NCBI GenBank assembly: GCA_008704415.1
Contig: VXIS01000146.1
Coordinates: 44,683-108,682, forward strand
Direction of reading: 5' to 3'
Source: Sphaerosporella brunnea
Lineage: Eukaryota; Ascomycota; Pezizomycetes; Pezizales; Pyronemataceae
DNA: 64,000 nt
Made by a program: the position numbers and the translations under genes. The notes below the pieces were generated by a model. That model worked only from the letters and a program-made list of their open reading frames with translations. It was not told where the DNA came from and searched no databases. Each line of letters begins with the position of its first letter. Position 1 is the stretch's first letter. This document shows positions 31,108 to 42,053 of the stretch, piece by piece.

Positions 31108-32278
31108 AAATTATCGTGTGCCCCGGCCTAGATTCCAAAGGTTCTTTCCCCGAGTTTGTACTGGCTGGTGTTTGAGGAAAGAAGCTCAAGACGAGTGCTC
31201 GCTATTTAAACTAACACATGGTTGCGATTGCCTCTCCAGAGTGGTAACAAACCAGATACCCTTTCTTCGAGAGCCTCCTTCTCCATCCTCAGCTTGGATA
31301 AGGTGTCGCGTCGCAGAGGACGGTAAACTCCAGCTCATACCCTCCGGGGGAGAGCCTCCTGCTCCATCCACAGTTTGGACAAGGCGTTCTGATATGGTAA
31401 GGGACCCATGACCCAACATAGTTGAGTTGTACGCATGGGGGGAGCGGGAGGGGTGGGCCCACTTCAATTCCAAAGTCAATTTGATGCGAACTGACATTGA
31501 GCGCTTAGCATAATTTTATCTCTGGAGAGCGGGAAGAGCGGGAAGGTTGATGGAGAGTGAGAAAATTGGTGGAGAGCGAGAAGGTTGATGGAGAGCGGGA
31601 ACGGTAGTTAAAGAATAAACCACGTTAAAACATAATTCCCATTGACACCTTGAGCTTGTGAAGTCGATATTGATCATTGTATGCTGCATACATCTCCCTT
31701 CTATCTTTTGTCCTTTCCCATCCTTCGTCAAGAGTGCAGCATTGCGCGAGGTTTCCATTTGTGGATCGTGTTGCAAAGCGGATAGAGGTTGAGAGCACGA
31801 CCATGGTGAAGAGCGCAAGGTGGCGGAGAACGCGGGGTCGTTGAGAGCGCAGAGCACGGGGTAGTGGAGAGCACAGGTAGTCTGTCACTTCAATCCCCAA
31901 GTCAATCAGATGAAAACTGGCAAAGGTATGACCGAAGAAGCGTACTTAGAGCATAGAGGGCAAGGCTCGGCGTAGGACGCGACACGGGTCTGGGGGCTCA
32001 AAGTGTGAAGCGTAGAGGATGCGGTGGGTAATCTGCAGCTTCAATCCCGAAGTCAGTCAGATGAAAACTGACGGTACTCAAAACATAGAGGCTCGTGTAG
32101 CGTGGTTGTCAACAGAAAATGGTTGCTTACCTAATTGCGATCGTTCGCGTGCATGTGACTACGCGGAGCTGACGCAGGATCATGACGTCATGCGGTGTCT
32201 GCGAGCACACGAGCCCCCCCACAGCAGCCTCCTGGGGCGTAGCAAACCTCCACTCGACGTCGTGGGCAGAAACCTACG
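31108..32278. other. Intergenic region with three copies of a roughly 40-bp motif and a short tandem repeat
   Basis: A motif with core CACTTCAATCCCNAAGTCA and AGATGAAAACTG occurs at 31460-31497, 31886-31920 and 32036-32077, all in the same orientation. The last two copies extend into further shared sequence (ACATAGAGG...GGCTCG). Between them lies an imperfect repeat of GGAGAGCGGGAAGGTTGAT (31515-31605). No gene is supported; this may be the promoter region of the helicase gene. Confidence 0.5.
31515..31605. repeat. Imperfect tandem repeat of GTTGATGGAGAGCGGGAA type
   Basis: Four to five units of about 18-22 bp are built from GGAGAGYGRGAA and GGTTGAT or TTGGT. They are also present in the right arm at about 47465-47560. 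Confidence 0.6.
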
Positions 32279-34927
32279 ATGCTGGGAACCCGGATGTGCA
32301 AAGCGCGACTGTCGTGCAGCTTCAGCTTGCTTCTCCGGCGACATGCAGCGACAGCTACGCGCGCGACAACGACCACGGCGACGCGACCACCGCTGGCTCC
32401 CATCGCGACCGCGACACCCAGGAATCGAATATGGCTGCCCGAGCACTCGCGCAAGCAGCAGCGCCGGAACCTCCACGAAGCGCCGATAGCTCCTCCTGCC
32501 ACGACGTTGTTTCCGCCGTCCGCCGAGCAGCAGCTGGCGATCGACACGCTCCTCAACACGCGCCACAACCTCATCGTCGACGCGTGCGCCGGCTCCGGGA
32601 AGACGACTACCATCCTCCATCTTGCCGCTGCTGCCCCACGTGAGAAGTTCCTTGTGCTGGTGTATAACAGGCGGTTGATGGTGGAAACCTCGGAACGCGT
32701 GCAGGCGCTCGGCTTGCAGAATGTTACTGTGCTGAACTATCACTCGCTGGGCAGCCAGTACTACACCACCGAGTGCTCTACGGACCAGGGGTTGAAGCGC
32801 GTAGTGCAGGATGACATGCCGGTTGTTGCGGGGAAGACGCTGCCAGAGTGTACGGTTGCCGTGATGGATGAGCAGCAGGATATGACGCCGATACTGAAGC
32901 AGTTTGTGGACAAGGTGTTTCGGGATATGGGGTTTGTCGGGGAGAAGAAGAAGAAGCAGCGAGGGAAGAAACAACTCAGAGTTGTAGTCCTGGGAGACCA
33001 ACGCCAGGAAATGTATGGCTTCAACAATGCGGACTCGAGGTTCTTGACCATGGCCCCGAGGCGGGAGGTCTTTGGGTATCTGAACGACCAGCCCTGGGTC
33101 AAGGCTGATCAACCGACTTCGAACCGCATCACGAAGCAGAATGTATCGTTCATCAACCAACAGCTCCTAAAGCCCCCTCTTGGGAACGTTATGTATGGAG
33201 TCAAGACGGTGGATGAGAATGGAAAGCCCTTCCCGAAGCCGCGATATGTGATCTGCGATCCGTGGACGGACGCCCTCGACGAAATCCTCCGCCTACTCAA
33301 CGAGCTGGAGATTCATCCCTCCGAAATCATCATTCTCGCGCCCTCGGTCCGCGTCAAAGCGGCGGCGATAACGCTCGCAAACGATCTCGCACTGCTAGGA
33401 ATCCCACTTCACGTCGCCAACTCGGACGTAACTGAGATCTCCCCCGAGGTTGCGAAGGGGAAGATCCTGATCTGTACATACCACCAATCGAAGGGCATCG
33501 AGCGGAAGGCAGCCGTCGTCTTTGGCTTCGACGATAGCTACCACACCTTCTACAACCGCGTGCCCGTCCCTCTCACCGCGGTCAGCAACCCACAATATGT
33601 CGCCGCGACCCGCGCAAAGGAGCACCTGGTCCTGATCCACGACCACCGGATGCCAGTGCTGCCATTTGCAGATCTCAGCACTATGGACGACACCTGCGAC
33701 GTGGTCACAATCCGGCCACTCGAAGAGACCCCGGCGCCACCGGAAGAGGACAAAAAGCGACGGACCCCAACGTACGCGGTCACAGCACTCACCCGCAACC
33801 TCCCCGAAACTCTGATCACAAAATGCATCCGCCTGCTAGACTTCAAAATGATTGCGCCACCGGCATACGGCCCCCACCCGCCCACAGAGGTCGAAGATAC
33901 CAACGGCCTCATCGAGGGCGTCTCAAACATTACCGGCACCGCCGCACCAGCCGTCTACGAATGGCGCAGCCGCGGAACGTGTACCGCGCTCCTCTCTACG
34001 TTCCAGCTGCTCAAACGCCCGGCGCACTCCCGGCGGTGGACTGCGCTCTACAAGCTGCCCGCGGCGTTCTACGCCAAGCTGCAGGTGATCGAAGCAAAGC
34101 TAGAGCGGCAGCTACTGGATGAAAGCGACATCCTCTTCCTCAGCAATATCTGCATGGCGCAGATGGATGGGCTGATCGCGAAGCTTCTCGCGGTCCCGCT
34201 GGACGGCTACCACTGGTTCACGGAGGCACATGCCGCTGATATATACCATACCCTTGCTGGCCTCGAGATCCCGAAACGTGGGACCAAGTACGAAAAGAAT
34301 TTTGCACACACGTTTAGGGATATTGCGTATGGCGGCGGTCCTGCATGCCGCGGTGGCGGCACAGGCGTCACGATTAAGGGGTGTATGGATATCGCCCGCG
34401 TGTCGCATCCTAGAAAGGTCTGGGAGATTAAGTACATGCAGACGCTACAGGCGGAGCATATTCTGCAGCTGGCACTGTACATGGCGTTGCTAGAAGCGCG
34501 GACCTCCACCACCACCGATCAAGCAGAACAACCACCGGTCGAAGGCTACCTCGTCTCCGCCCAATCCGGCCAAACTCTCCAGATTTTCCCCAAGACGCCA
34601 GACTCGTTCCGCGAGATCCTGCAGCTGCTGGTAGACGCAAAGTCAGGCGGCGATACTACCGGGTTGCTGAATACGTTCTCCGATGAAGAGTTTTTGGACG
34701 AGTGCAGGAGCGGCTTTGAGACGCTGGTCGCTCCTGTCGCGTTGCCGGTGTGGTTTAGTATGAGGCCGGTTGGGCCCAAGGAGTTTCGTGCGCTGAGTGG
34801 GCCGAAGAAAGCGTCGCGGAAGAAGAAAGGTGGTGTGCAGGCGCTGGATTCGCCTCCTCCTCCTCCTCCTCCTCTGGCCGTAAAGAAGAGAAGCAGGAAG
34901 AAGAAGGTTGTGGAGATGGAGGCTTGA
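32279..34927 (+). CDS. UvrD/Rep-type SF1 helicase fused to a RecB-like nuclease, possible mitochondrial presequence (left-arm copy)
   Basis: The frame gives 882 residues with no intron. Residues 1-65 are Arg/Ala/Thr-rich with almost no acidic residues (LLLRRHAATATRATTTTATR), like a mitochondrial presequence. The helicase motifs are in order: Q-like SAEQQLAID (82-90), Walker A ACAGSGKTTT (102-111), Walker B VMDEQQD (about 194-200), motif III LGDQRQEMYGF (about 238-247), a TYHQSKGIERKAAVVFGFD segment (about 400-418) and motif VI YVAATRAKEHLVL (about 440-453). The C-terminal part (about 695-745) has a RecB-type PD-(D/E)XK nuclease signature: GCMDIA, then WEIKY, then QLALY (QxxxY). The tail is basic (KKRSRKKK). 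It probably unwinds and resects DNA ends, perhaps in mitochondria; the location is inferred. The neighbours give no hint. Confidence 0.85.
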   Translation: MLGTRMCKARLSCSFSLLLRRHAATATRATTTTATRPPLAPIATATPRNRIWLPEHSRKQQRRNLHEAPIAPPATTLFPPSAEQQLAIDTLLNTRHNLIVDACAGSGKTTTILHLAAAAPREKFLVLVYNRRLMVETSERVQALGLQNVTVLNYHSLGSQYYTTECSTDQGLKRVVQDDMPVVAGKTLPECTVAVMDEQQDMTPILKQFVDKVFRDMGFVGEKKKKQRGKKQLRVVVLGDQRQEMYGFNNADSRFLTMAPRREVFGYLNDQPWVKADQPTSNRITKQNVSFINQQLLKPPLGNVMYGVKTVDENGKPFPKPRYVICDPWTDALDEILRLLNELEIHPSEIIILAPSVRVKAAAITLANDLALLGIPLHVANSDVTEISPEVAKGKILICTYHQSKGIERKAAVVFGFDDSYHTFYNRVPVPLTAVSNPQYVAATRAKEHLVLIHDHRMPVLPFADLSTMDDTCDVVTIRPLEETPAPPEEDKKRRTPTYAVTALTRNLPETLITKCIRLLDFKMIAPPAYGPHPPTEVEDTNGLIEGVSNITGTAAPAVYEWRSRGTCTALLSTFQLLKRPAHSRRWTALYKLPAAFYAKLQVIEAKLERQLLDESDILFLSNICMAQMDGLIAKLLAVPLDGYHWFTEAHAADIYHTLAGLEIPKRGTKYEKNFAHTFRDIAYGGGPACRGGGTGVTIKGCMDIARVSHPRKVWEIKYMQTLQAEHILQLALYMALLEARTSTTTDQAEQPPVEGYLVSAQSGQTLQIFPKTPDSFREILQLLVDAKSGGDTTGLLNTFSDEEFLDECRSGFETLVAPVALPVWFSMRPVGPKEFRALSGPKKASRKKKGGVQALDSPPPPPPPLAVKKRSRKKKVVEMEA

Positions 34928-36352
34928 TGTGCATAGATAGATGTATATGTTTCTTCTTCTTCCTCTTCCTCTTGCTTGTTCCTTAGAATGGGGTGTAGAT
35001 CAGGCGCTGTTGATTCTGTTTTCGTACTTGAGAAGTTGATGGATACTAGTTACTCTCCATAACTCGTATCGTAGATCGACGATCTATCGAAAGCATCGTC
35101 GAGGCTCATTTTTTATTTTTTTTGTTGCAGTTGTAAATCGCGCGCGCATTTACACATGACGATGTTTTTGTTTCACTGGAGTTGAGGTTCGATTATGCTT
35201 TACGGACAATGCCCGCGCGCCCGGGATTGATTGTGCAGATGGATGGATGGATGGATGGATGGGACGGCGCAATTGTGGACGACCAACTTCGCGATACATT
35301 CATTATCGATTGCAACCACAACCAGCTGCAGCTGCCTGCCGTGGGAAGCCGACTTCCGGTGTGACGTTCAGCCTTACGTTGACTGACATATCCACGATAT
35401 ACGCAAGTATCCAGCAGCAGCAGCAGCAGCAGCAATTCCCATCGCTGCGTCCTCGTCGGAGTAAAGTTATCAAAGTTATGGCTAAGCTTTTTTATCAGGG
35501 GGGAAGGGAAGGGGGAAGGAAGGAAGGGAAGGGGAAATGATGAGGTCGGGCCCTGCAAAAACCCACGTTCCTTCGGTTTCACTCACACCCCTCGGCCCCC
35601 CGTGCGATCGGCGCGGGAGAATTCTTGATCGAGTATTCTTATGCCTGATGGATAGGCGCCGCCGTGCGAATGGTGCGCTAGAGTTTGTTGTTGTTGTTGT
35701 TGTTGTTGTTGGTTCTGTAACCAGATGTCTATTGAGTGGTGGTAGCGACAATTGCGGATTCGGATTGCACACCAACCATGGCCACACACACATACATACT
35801 TTGAGAAGCCCAGGTACGGTACCTAACACACTTGGTAAAATCGAATTGAAGATATTATTAGTTCCAGGTATATAGGTAGTCCAGTCCAGCTCGCTCATTA
35901 ACTAACTACGGTCTTGACGCTCCGACAAGCAAGCAAGCAAGCTCAAGTGTGTGCTTATGCAGCCGTTGAAATTACCGCGTGCGACCATAGCACACCATAG
36001 CGCCCCCTTTCCAATAGAGCCGGCCGGCGGGAGAAGCAGCAGCTCTCCCCAAAAGCAACAATTTGAAGTCTGAGCAGCAGCGGCACAGCGCAGCTACAAA
36101 ACCCCTGGGATTCTTCCCTTTCGTTCGTTCGTTTGTTCTTCATCATCATCATCAACAAGTCGCTCTCTCGGTCTCTCTCTCTCTCTCTCTCTCTCCGTCG
36201 CTCGCTCCAGCTCCGCCACACTCCCTCGATCAACGCTTATACCTACACTCTTTTTTTTTAAATACAAATTATTTTTTAATCTACCCCAAAGTACTTACCG
36301 TACATCCCCTATATATTTTATATATATATATATATTTATATTACTTGTCAAT
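34928..36352. other. Intergenic region rich in microsatellites
   Basis: The stretch holds (GATG)n at 35238-35262, (CAG)n at 35412-35434, (TTG)n at 35684-35712, a GA/CT-type purine tract at 35510-35540, and (CT)n at 36171-36195. The last 200 bp are pyrimidine-rich and then AT-rich, with a TATATA run at 36319-36336 just before the next start codon. This looks like a promoter/leader of a highly expressed fungal gene. No gene is supported. Confidence 0.5.
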
Positions 36353-37044
36353 ATGCGTTTCACCTCCATCTTCGCTGTCGCCGTCGCCGGCCTCTCCGCC
36401 CTCGCCTCCGCCGTCGCCATGCCCGACTCTGGCTCCGCAAACCAGAACACCGTCTTCGCCCCCGTCGCCTCCTCGGTCGTCAAGGCCGGCGTCAAGTTCA
36501 ACATCCAGTGGGCGCCGAACGCGGGTAAATACGTGGACCTGGTTCTGCGCAAGGGAACGGACGAGACGCAGCTGCAGGAGGTGCAAGTGATCTGCAGTGA
36601 GCAGCCCCCTCCCCCCCTACAGCATAAGTAGATAATATACTTACCCGTCCGCGGCCAGCGCGTCTCCCCAACGTCGGACTCTTCATCTGGGAGCCCTCGA
36701 CCGAGCTTGCCGGCGGCAGCGACTACTCGATCGAAGTCACCAGCCACGACCCGGCCGTCAACAACTACTCGGCCAAATTCAAGATCGACTCCAACGGCGC
36801 CGGCATCAAGCCGTCGACCACCATCCAGCCCACCACCACCTACGCCATCTCCGCCTCCAAGACTGGCGGCGGCGCTGCTTCCTACGCTTCCGCTACTGAT
36901 GACGCGTCCGCTGCCTCTGGTGCCCCTGCCGCCGAGGTCTCGACCTTCAAGGGCGCCGCGGGGAAGACGCAGCTCGAGAGCTGGGTTGTGATGGGCGCTG
37001 CTGCGTTTGCGGGCTTGGTTGCTGGCGGCGCTGTGGTCTTGTAA
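36353..37044 (+). CDS. Kre9/Knh1-like Ser/Thr-rich cell-surface protein (left-arm copy)
   Basis: Exon 1 is 36353-36596, the intron is 36597-36658 (GTGAGC to GCCAG), and exon 2 is 36659-37044, giving 209 residues. The signal peptide is MRFTSIFAVAVAGLSALASA. The N-terminal domain contains VKAGVKFNIQWAPNAGKYVD and a downstream RLPNVGLFIWEPSTEL with a GSDYSIEV strand. This is the layout of the fungal Ser-Thr-rich GPI-anchored membrane / Kre9-Knh1 family, linked to cell-wall beta-glucan assembly. A Ser/Ala/Thr linker and a hydrophobic C-terminus (MGAAAFAGLVAGGAVVL) follow, fitting a GPI-attachment signal. The CT-rich leader and AT-rich run lie directly upstream. The right-arm copy is frameshifted. 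Confidence 0.85.
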
Positions 37045-38911
37045 GGATCGTTGTAGTTGCGCTGTATTTTTTTGGGGGTGTGGGGGTGGGAGATGTAGCC
37101 ATATAGCACATTAGCATAGCATAGCATAGCATAGAACGGCGGGAGGGGGGCGTATAATGGATGGCTCTGTTTGTTGTTGGCGGCGGGCGGCTTTCTCACT
37201 TCTCACTTTCTTCCCCCCCCCCCCCGTGAAATATTTGGGAAGGCTAGATACCTGTTTTAAGGCAACACCAATTCCCTTTATGGCCGCTTTTGTGGCTGAA
37301 CCACGCAACCCTTCATCGCCAAACACCACAATTTGTTCAGATTCATCACCTAACACACCGGTAGATCGCTTTCCTGATAACGATGCCGAAAACCCCAAGC
37401 AAAAAATGTGGTGTTGAAAGGGAAATCCAGTTTTCTGAATTGGAATTGAAGAAAGAGCAACAACGCATGGAATCGCTTCCTTCCGAATGAATATCTGTCA
37501 CGCGGTGAAAGGACGGCTAGGGGACGAGGGGGGCCTAATAATACCTATCATTCCGGCAGCTGGCTTCCGGAGGAGAGAGAAACCTAGCTTCTGCCAGGCC
37601 AGGGCCAGGCCAGGGGAGTTTTCCGTGCGTGCGTACCTGCGTTAGCGACCGCGATCCACATGCAGGCAGGGAAGCGTCACATCGGCGCAGTCCCCCCCGC
37701 CATGCTCCTGAACCACAGAACCATCAAAAAAAAAAAAAAAAAAAAAAAAAGGTAACTATTACTTCCACCATTGGCTGGCGAAGAAACAACAGCAATTGCG
37801 TTCCTGTTTCGTTACATTACACATTGCGAATTTTGTTGGGGGGGCTGCATGAAGGATCACTCGTCCTGCTGCCAAGATGGCCAGCCCAGGCCGTTTTGGG
37901 CTGACAACTACTGTCAAGCCCCCACCCCAACAAGTGATTGGTAATGTAAAATGTGGAATGGGTGGCCTGGCCACGCTCCCCCACCAGTTGTGGCTGTCCG
38001 GTGAGAGAGGAGAGAGGTACCCGCACTAGCCACTGCGCCCTCCCAAGCACGAACGCCAGAAGTGAAGAGAAGACGATTCACTCGCCGCACCCCCCTTTTT
38101 TTTACCAGCCTGCCAGCCAGCTAGGCACTCCATCTATGTATGTATTGTATGTATTGTATGTATGTATCTCTCAATCCCCAGCAGCGCACAGCACAGCTCA
38201 GCTCTGGGTGGTTGTTGCTGCTAGCATATATATACGAACGTTGCCGCTTCTTCTTCTTCTTCTTCTTCTGTGTACATTACCCCTCCGCTTCCTTTCCAGA
38301 CAGAGATGGAGGCTCCCCCCCCCCCCAATATATATTATACAGTCAGTAACCGTAACAACGCAAAGCGAGACGGACTGATTTTTTTTATTTTTTTTTATTT
38401 TTTTTTTAAAAAAAAACTGTCGCGTGTCCACGACTGCAGACAGGCAGCCAAGCAGACAGGCAGCCAGGCAGGCAGGAGTTGGTGAGGGGTGAGGGGATTG
38501 AGGTGGAAAAAAAAATGGGGGGGGGGTGGGTTAGCAGGAGTTCTCAGGCATGTGTTGAGAGAAAGAATTGATGATAGGGAAGCTCGAAGCTCTATATATA
38601 TATATACACTCACATAACTACAGTTTACAGAAGTTTCTTTTTGTTGCGGGGGGATTCTAGGATAGCACACATTCGAGGCCAATGCCACACGCAACAGTTG
38701 GCCCGCTACCTACCTCTTGATCAATCGTCAAGACCCGACATGTCAGCCCGAAGTGTAGGTCGGGGAGGGTCAAGTCAATATAGGGATTACTTTCATTGAA
38801 GGGTTGGAGGAGGCCTTGGGTTTCTTTCACATTCCTCTTTCTTTTGTCGCTTTTCCTTAGAAGGAGAGGGCCGCAGGCACCAGCAAGTAGGCTTAGGCCT
38901 AAGGTGTAGCA
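37045..38911. other. Intergenic region with long homopolymers
   Basis: Runs of about 13 C (37213), 27 A (37725), 13 C (38318) and 11 G (38519) occur here; each is much shorter or absent in the right arm. A minus-strand frame at 37230-37398 (GKRSTGVLGDESEQIVVFGD) looks mildly protein-like but cannot be assigned. No gene is supported. Confidence 0.4.
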
Positions 38912-39274
38912 TACCGTATTTTCGCGGTACGATGGGAATTGCAGGCGGCGCCGAAGTCAATCTTTTCTAAGTAGCAAACGTACTATGTATGGAAACATGA
39001 CGCCGCCGGCGAATCTTGATTGATGGCCAAGAGAGGCGGGCACTGGAGACGTCGCGGTACGACGGAGACACACAAGGCGGCTGTGAGAATTAGAGTTGAG
39101 TACACAGGTGTCCTCAACCATACCGCGCCCAGCCATTGTCGTCTCCTTGGATAGTGTTGTCGCCGTCACATAAGATTCGCCGGCGGCGTCATGTTTCCAT
39201 ACATAGTACGTTTGCTACTTAGAAAAGATTGACTTCGGCGCCGGCGATTCCCATCGTACCGCGAAAATACGGTA
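38912..39274. mobile_element. 363-bp TA-flanked MITE near the palindrome centre (left copy)
   Basis: The left end is TACCGTATTTTCGCGGTACG and the right end is the inverted CGTACCGCGAAAATACGGTA. The arms extend about 100 bp through GACTTCGGCGCC, AGTAGCAAACGTACTATG and GACGCCGCCGGCGAATCTT, leaving a middle of about 150 bp. It has TA flanks and no coding capacity. It can itself form a large hairpin and lies about 300 bp from the palindrome axis. Confidence 0.9.
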
Positions 39275-39571
39275 GTCTCTTCTCTTACATATGTCATGGC
39301 CGCAAGCGGCCGAATACAATATGATTAAAACAAACAAAGTCAGCCCGAGTGCGATATCATGACCGCCTCATCCGCGACCTTGGCAGATACATGGATGGAC
39401 CAGCAAAACCTCACGCACGACCAAGCTGCAAATCCAAGACACTCATTGTGTTCAATATACATCGACATCCGATCCCCCGTCTCCATTTAACCATGCCGGT
39501 CCGGACCCCTCTCCCAAAACCAAAAACCAAAAGGGTAAAGCAAAAACGGATCGCGCCAGACACCACCAGCC

Positions 39572-39604
39572 TGCATACATTCTTGTTCATTGTGCATGTG
39601 TACT
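39572..39604. other. 33-bp spacer at the palindrome axis
   Basis: The left arm ends ...CACCACCAGCC at 39571 and the right arm begins GGCTGGTGGTG at 39605. The 33 bp between are not self-complementary beyond a few bases. Calculated axis: 39588. Confidence 0.9.
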
Positions 39605-39900
39605 GGCTGGTGGTGTCTGGCGCGATCCGTTTTTGCTTTACCCTTTTGGTTTTGGTTTTGGGAGAGGGGTCCGGACCGGCATGGTTAAATGGAGACGGGG
39701 GATCGGATGTCGATGTATATTGAACACAATGAGTGTCTTGGATTTGCAGCTTGGTCGTGCGTGAGGTTTTGCTGGTCCATCCATGTATCTGCCAAGGTCG
39801 CGGATGAGGCGGTCATGATATCGCACTCGGGCTGACTTTGTTTGTTTTAATCATATTGTATTCGGCCGCTTGCGGCCATGACATATGTAAGAGAAGAGAC

Positions 39901-40261
39901 TACCGTATTTTCGCGGTACGATGGGAATCGCCGGCGCCGAAGTCAATCTTTTCTAAGTAGCAAACGTACTATGTATGGAAACATGACGCCGCCGGCGAAT
40001 CTTATGTGACGGCGACAACACTATCCAAGGAGACGACAATGGCTGGGCGCGGTATGGTTGAGGACACCTGTGTACTCAACTCTAATTCTCACAGCCGCCT
40101 TGTGTGTCTCCGTCGTACCGCGACGTCTCCAGTGCCCGCCTCTCTTGGCATCAATCAAGATTCGCCGGCGGCGTCATGTTTCCATACATAGTACGTTTGC
40201 TACTTAGAAAAGATTGACTTCGGCGCCGCCTGCATTCCCATCGTACCGCGAAAATACGGTA
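39901..40261. mobile_element. 361-bp TA-flanked MITE (right copy of 38912-39274)
   Basis: The ends are the same TACCGTATTTTCGCGGTACG and inverted counterpart. It is two bases shorter than the left copy through homopolymer differences (for example GG to G in the middle). Confidence 0.9.
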
Positions 40262-42053
40262 TGCTACACCTTAGGCCTAAGCCTACTTGCTGGTGCCTGC
40301 GGCCTCTCCTTCTAAGGAAAGCGACAAAGAAAGAGGGAATGTGAAAGAAACCCAAGGCCTCCTCCAACCCTTCAATGAAAGTAATCCCTATATTGACTTG
40401 ACCCTCCCCGACCTACACTTCGGGCTGACATGTCGGGTTCTTGACGATTGATCAAGAGGTAGGTAGCGGGCCAACTGTTGCGTGTGGCATTGGCCTCGAA
40501 TGTGTGCTATCCTAGAATCCCCCCGCAACAAAAAGAAACTTCTGTAAACTGTAGTTATGTGAGTGTATATATATATATAGAGCTTCGAGCTTCCCTATCA
40601 TCAATTCTTTCTCTCAACACATCCTGAGAACTCCTGCTAACCCACATTTTTTTTTCCACCTCAATCCCCTCACCCTCACCAACTCATGCCTGCCTGGCTG
40701 CCTGTCCTGCTTGGCTGCCTGTCTGCAGTCGTGGACACGCGACAGTTTTTTTTTATAAAAAAAATAAAAAAAATCAGTCCGTCTCGCTTTGCGTTGTTAC
40801 GGTTACTGACTGTATAATATATATGAGCCTCCATCTCTGTCTGGAAAGGAAGCGGAGGGGTATGTACACGAGAAGAAGAAAAGAAGAAGCGGCAACGTTC
40901 GTATATATATGCTAGCAGCAACAACCACCCAGAGCTGAGCTGTGCTGTGCGCTGCTGGGGATTGAGAGATACATACATACAATACATACAATACATACAT
41001 AGATGGAGTGCCTAGCTGGCTGGCAGGCTGGTAAAAAAAGGGGGGTGCGGCGAGTGAATCGTCTTCTCTTCACTTCTGGCGTTCGTGCTTGGGAGGGCGC
41101 AGTGGCTAGTGCGGGTACCTCTCTCCTCTCTCACCGGACAGCCACAACTGGTGGGGGAGCGTGGGCCAGGCCACCCATTCCACATTTTACATTACCAATC
41201 ACTTGTTGGGGTGGGGGCTTGACAGTAGTTGTCAGCCCAAAACGCCTGGGCTGGCCATCTTGGCAGCAGGACGAGTGATCCTTCATGCAGCCCCCCCCAA
41301 CAAAATTCGCAATGTGTAATGTAACGAAACAGGAACGCAATTGCTGTTGTTTCTTCGCCAGCCAATGGTGGAAGTAATAGTTACCTTTTGATGGTTCTGT
41401 GGTTCAGGAGCATGGCGGGGGGGACTGCGCCGATGTGACGCTTCCCTGCCTGCATGTGGATCGCGGTCGCTAACGCAGGTACGCACGCACGGAAAACTCC
41501 CCTGGCCTGGCCCTGGCCTGGCAGAAGCTAGGTTTCTCTCTCCTCCGGAAGCCAGCTGCCGGAATGATAGGTATTATTAGGCCCCCCTCGTCCCCCTAGC
41601 CGTCCTTTCACCGCGTGACAGATATTCATTCGGAAGGAAGCGATTCCATGCGTTGTTGCTCTTTCTTCAATTCCAATTCAGAAAACTGGATTTCCCTTTC
41701 AACACCACATTTTTGCTTGGGGTTTTCGGCATCGTTATCAGGAAAGCGATCTACCGGTGTGTTAGGTGATGAATCTGAACAAATTGTGGTGTTTGGCGAT
41801 GAAGGGTTGCGTGGTTCAGCCACAAAGCGGCCATAAAGGGAATTGGTGTTGCCTTAAAACAGGTATCTAGCCTTCCCAAATATTTCACGAAGAAGTGAGA
41901 AGTGAGAAAGCCGCCCGCCGCCACAACAACAGAGCCATCCATTATACGCCCCCCTCCCGCCGTTCTATGCTATGCTATGCTATGCTAATGTGCTATATGG
42001 CTACATCTCCCACCCCCACACCCCAAAAAAATACAGCGCAACTACAACGATCC
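40262..42053. other. Right-arm counterpart of 37045-38911
   Basis: There is no supported gene. The long homopolymers of the left arm are collapsed here (for example four T at about 41386 in place of about 27). One consequence is that a plus-strand frame at 41615-41836 is longer than its left counterpart; I regard that as an effect of one missing T. Confidence 0.4.

Larger units (their letters stand above)
15136..39571 (+). repeat. Left arm of a 24.4-kb giant inverted repeat
   Basis: Every feature from 15136 to 39571 recurs in reverse order and orientation between 39605 and 64000. Paired coordinates sum to about 79,070-79,175, the drift coming from small indels. Mannitol-1-phosphate dehydrogenase, the 590-residue membrane protein and nearly all of the helicase are identical in protein sequence between arms. 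This arm keeps long homopolymers and intact reading frames, so it is the better sequence of the two. Confidence 0.97.

Noticed and set aside
32180..33160. 326-codon minus-strand frame over the helicase 5' half
   Set aside because: Antisense shadow of the helicase coding sequence; no domain.
15136..39571. Starship-type or other large cargo transposon bounded by the palindrome
   Set aside because: No tyrosine recombinase (DUF3435-like) gene or element ends found; the arms hold ordinary genes.
39349..39826. Facing frames of 124 and 62 codons at the centre
   Set aside because: They are the same sequence read from each arm; short, without a domain, and created by the fold-back.
39275..39900. Palindrome centre as a telomere, replication origin or rolling-hairpin end
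   Set aside because: No telomeric repeats, no origin-like cluster and no replication protein gene nearby; only a MITE and unremarkable sequence.
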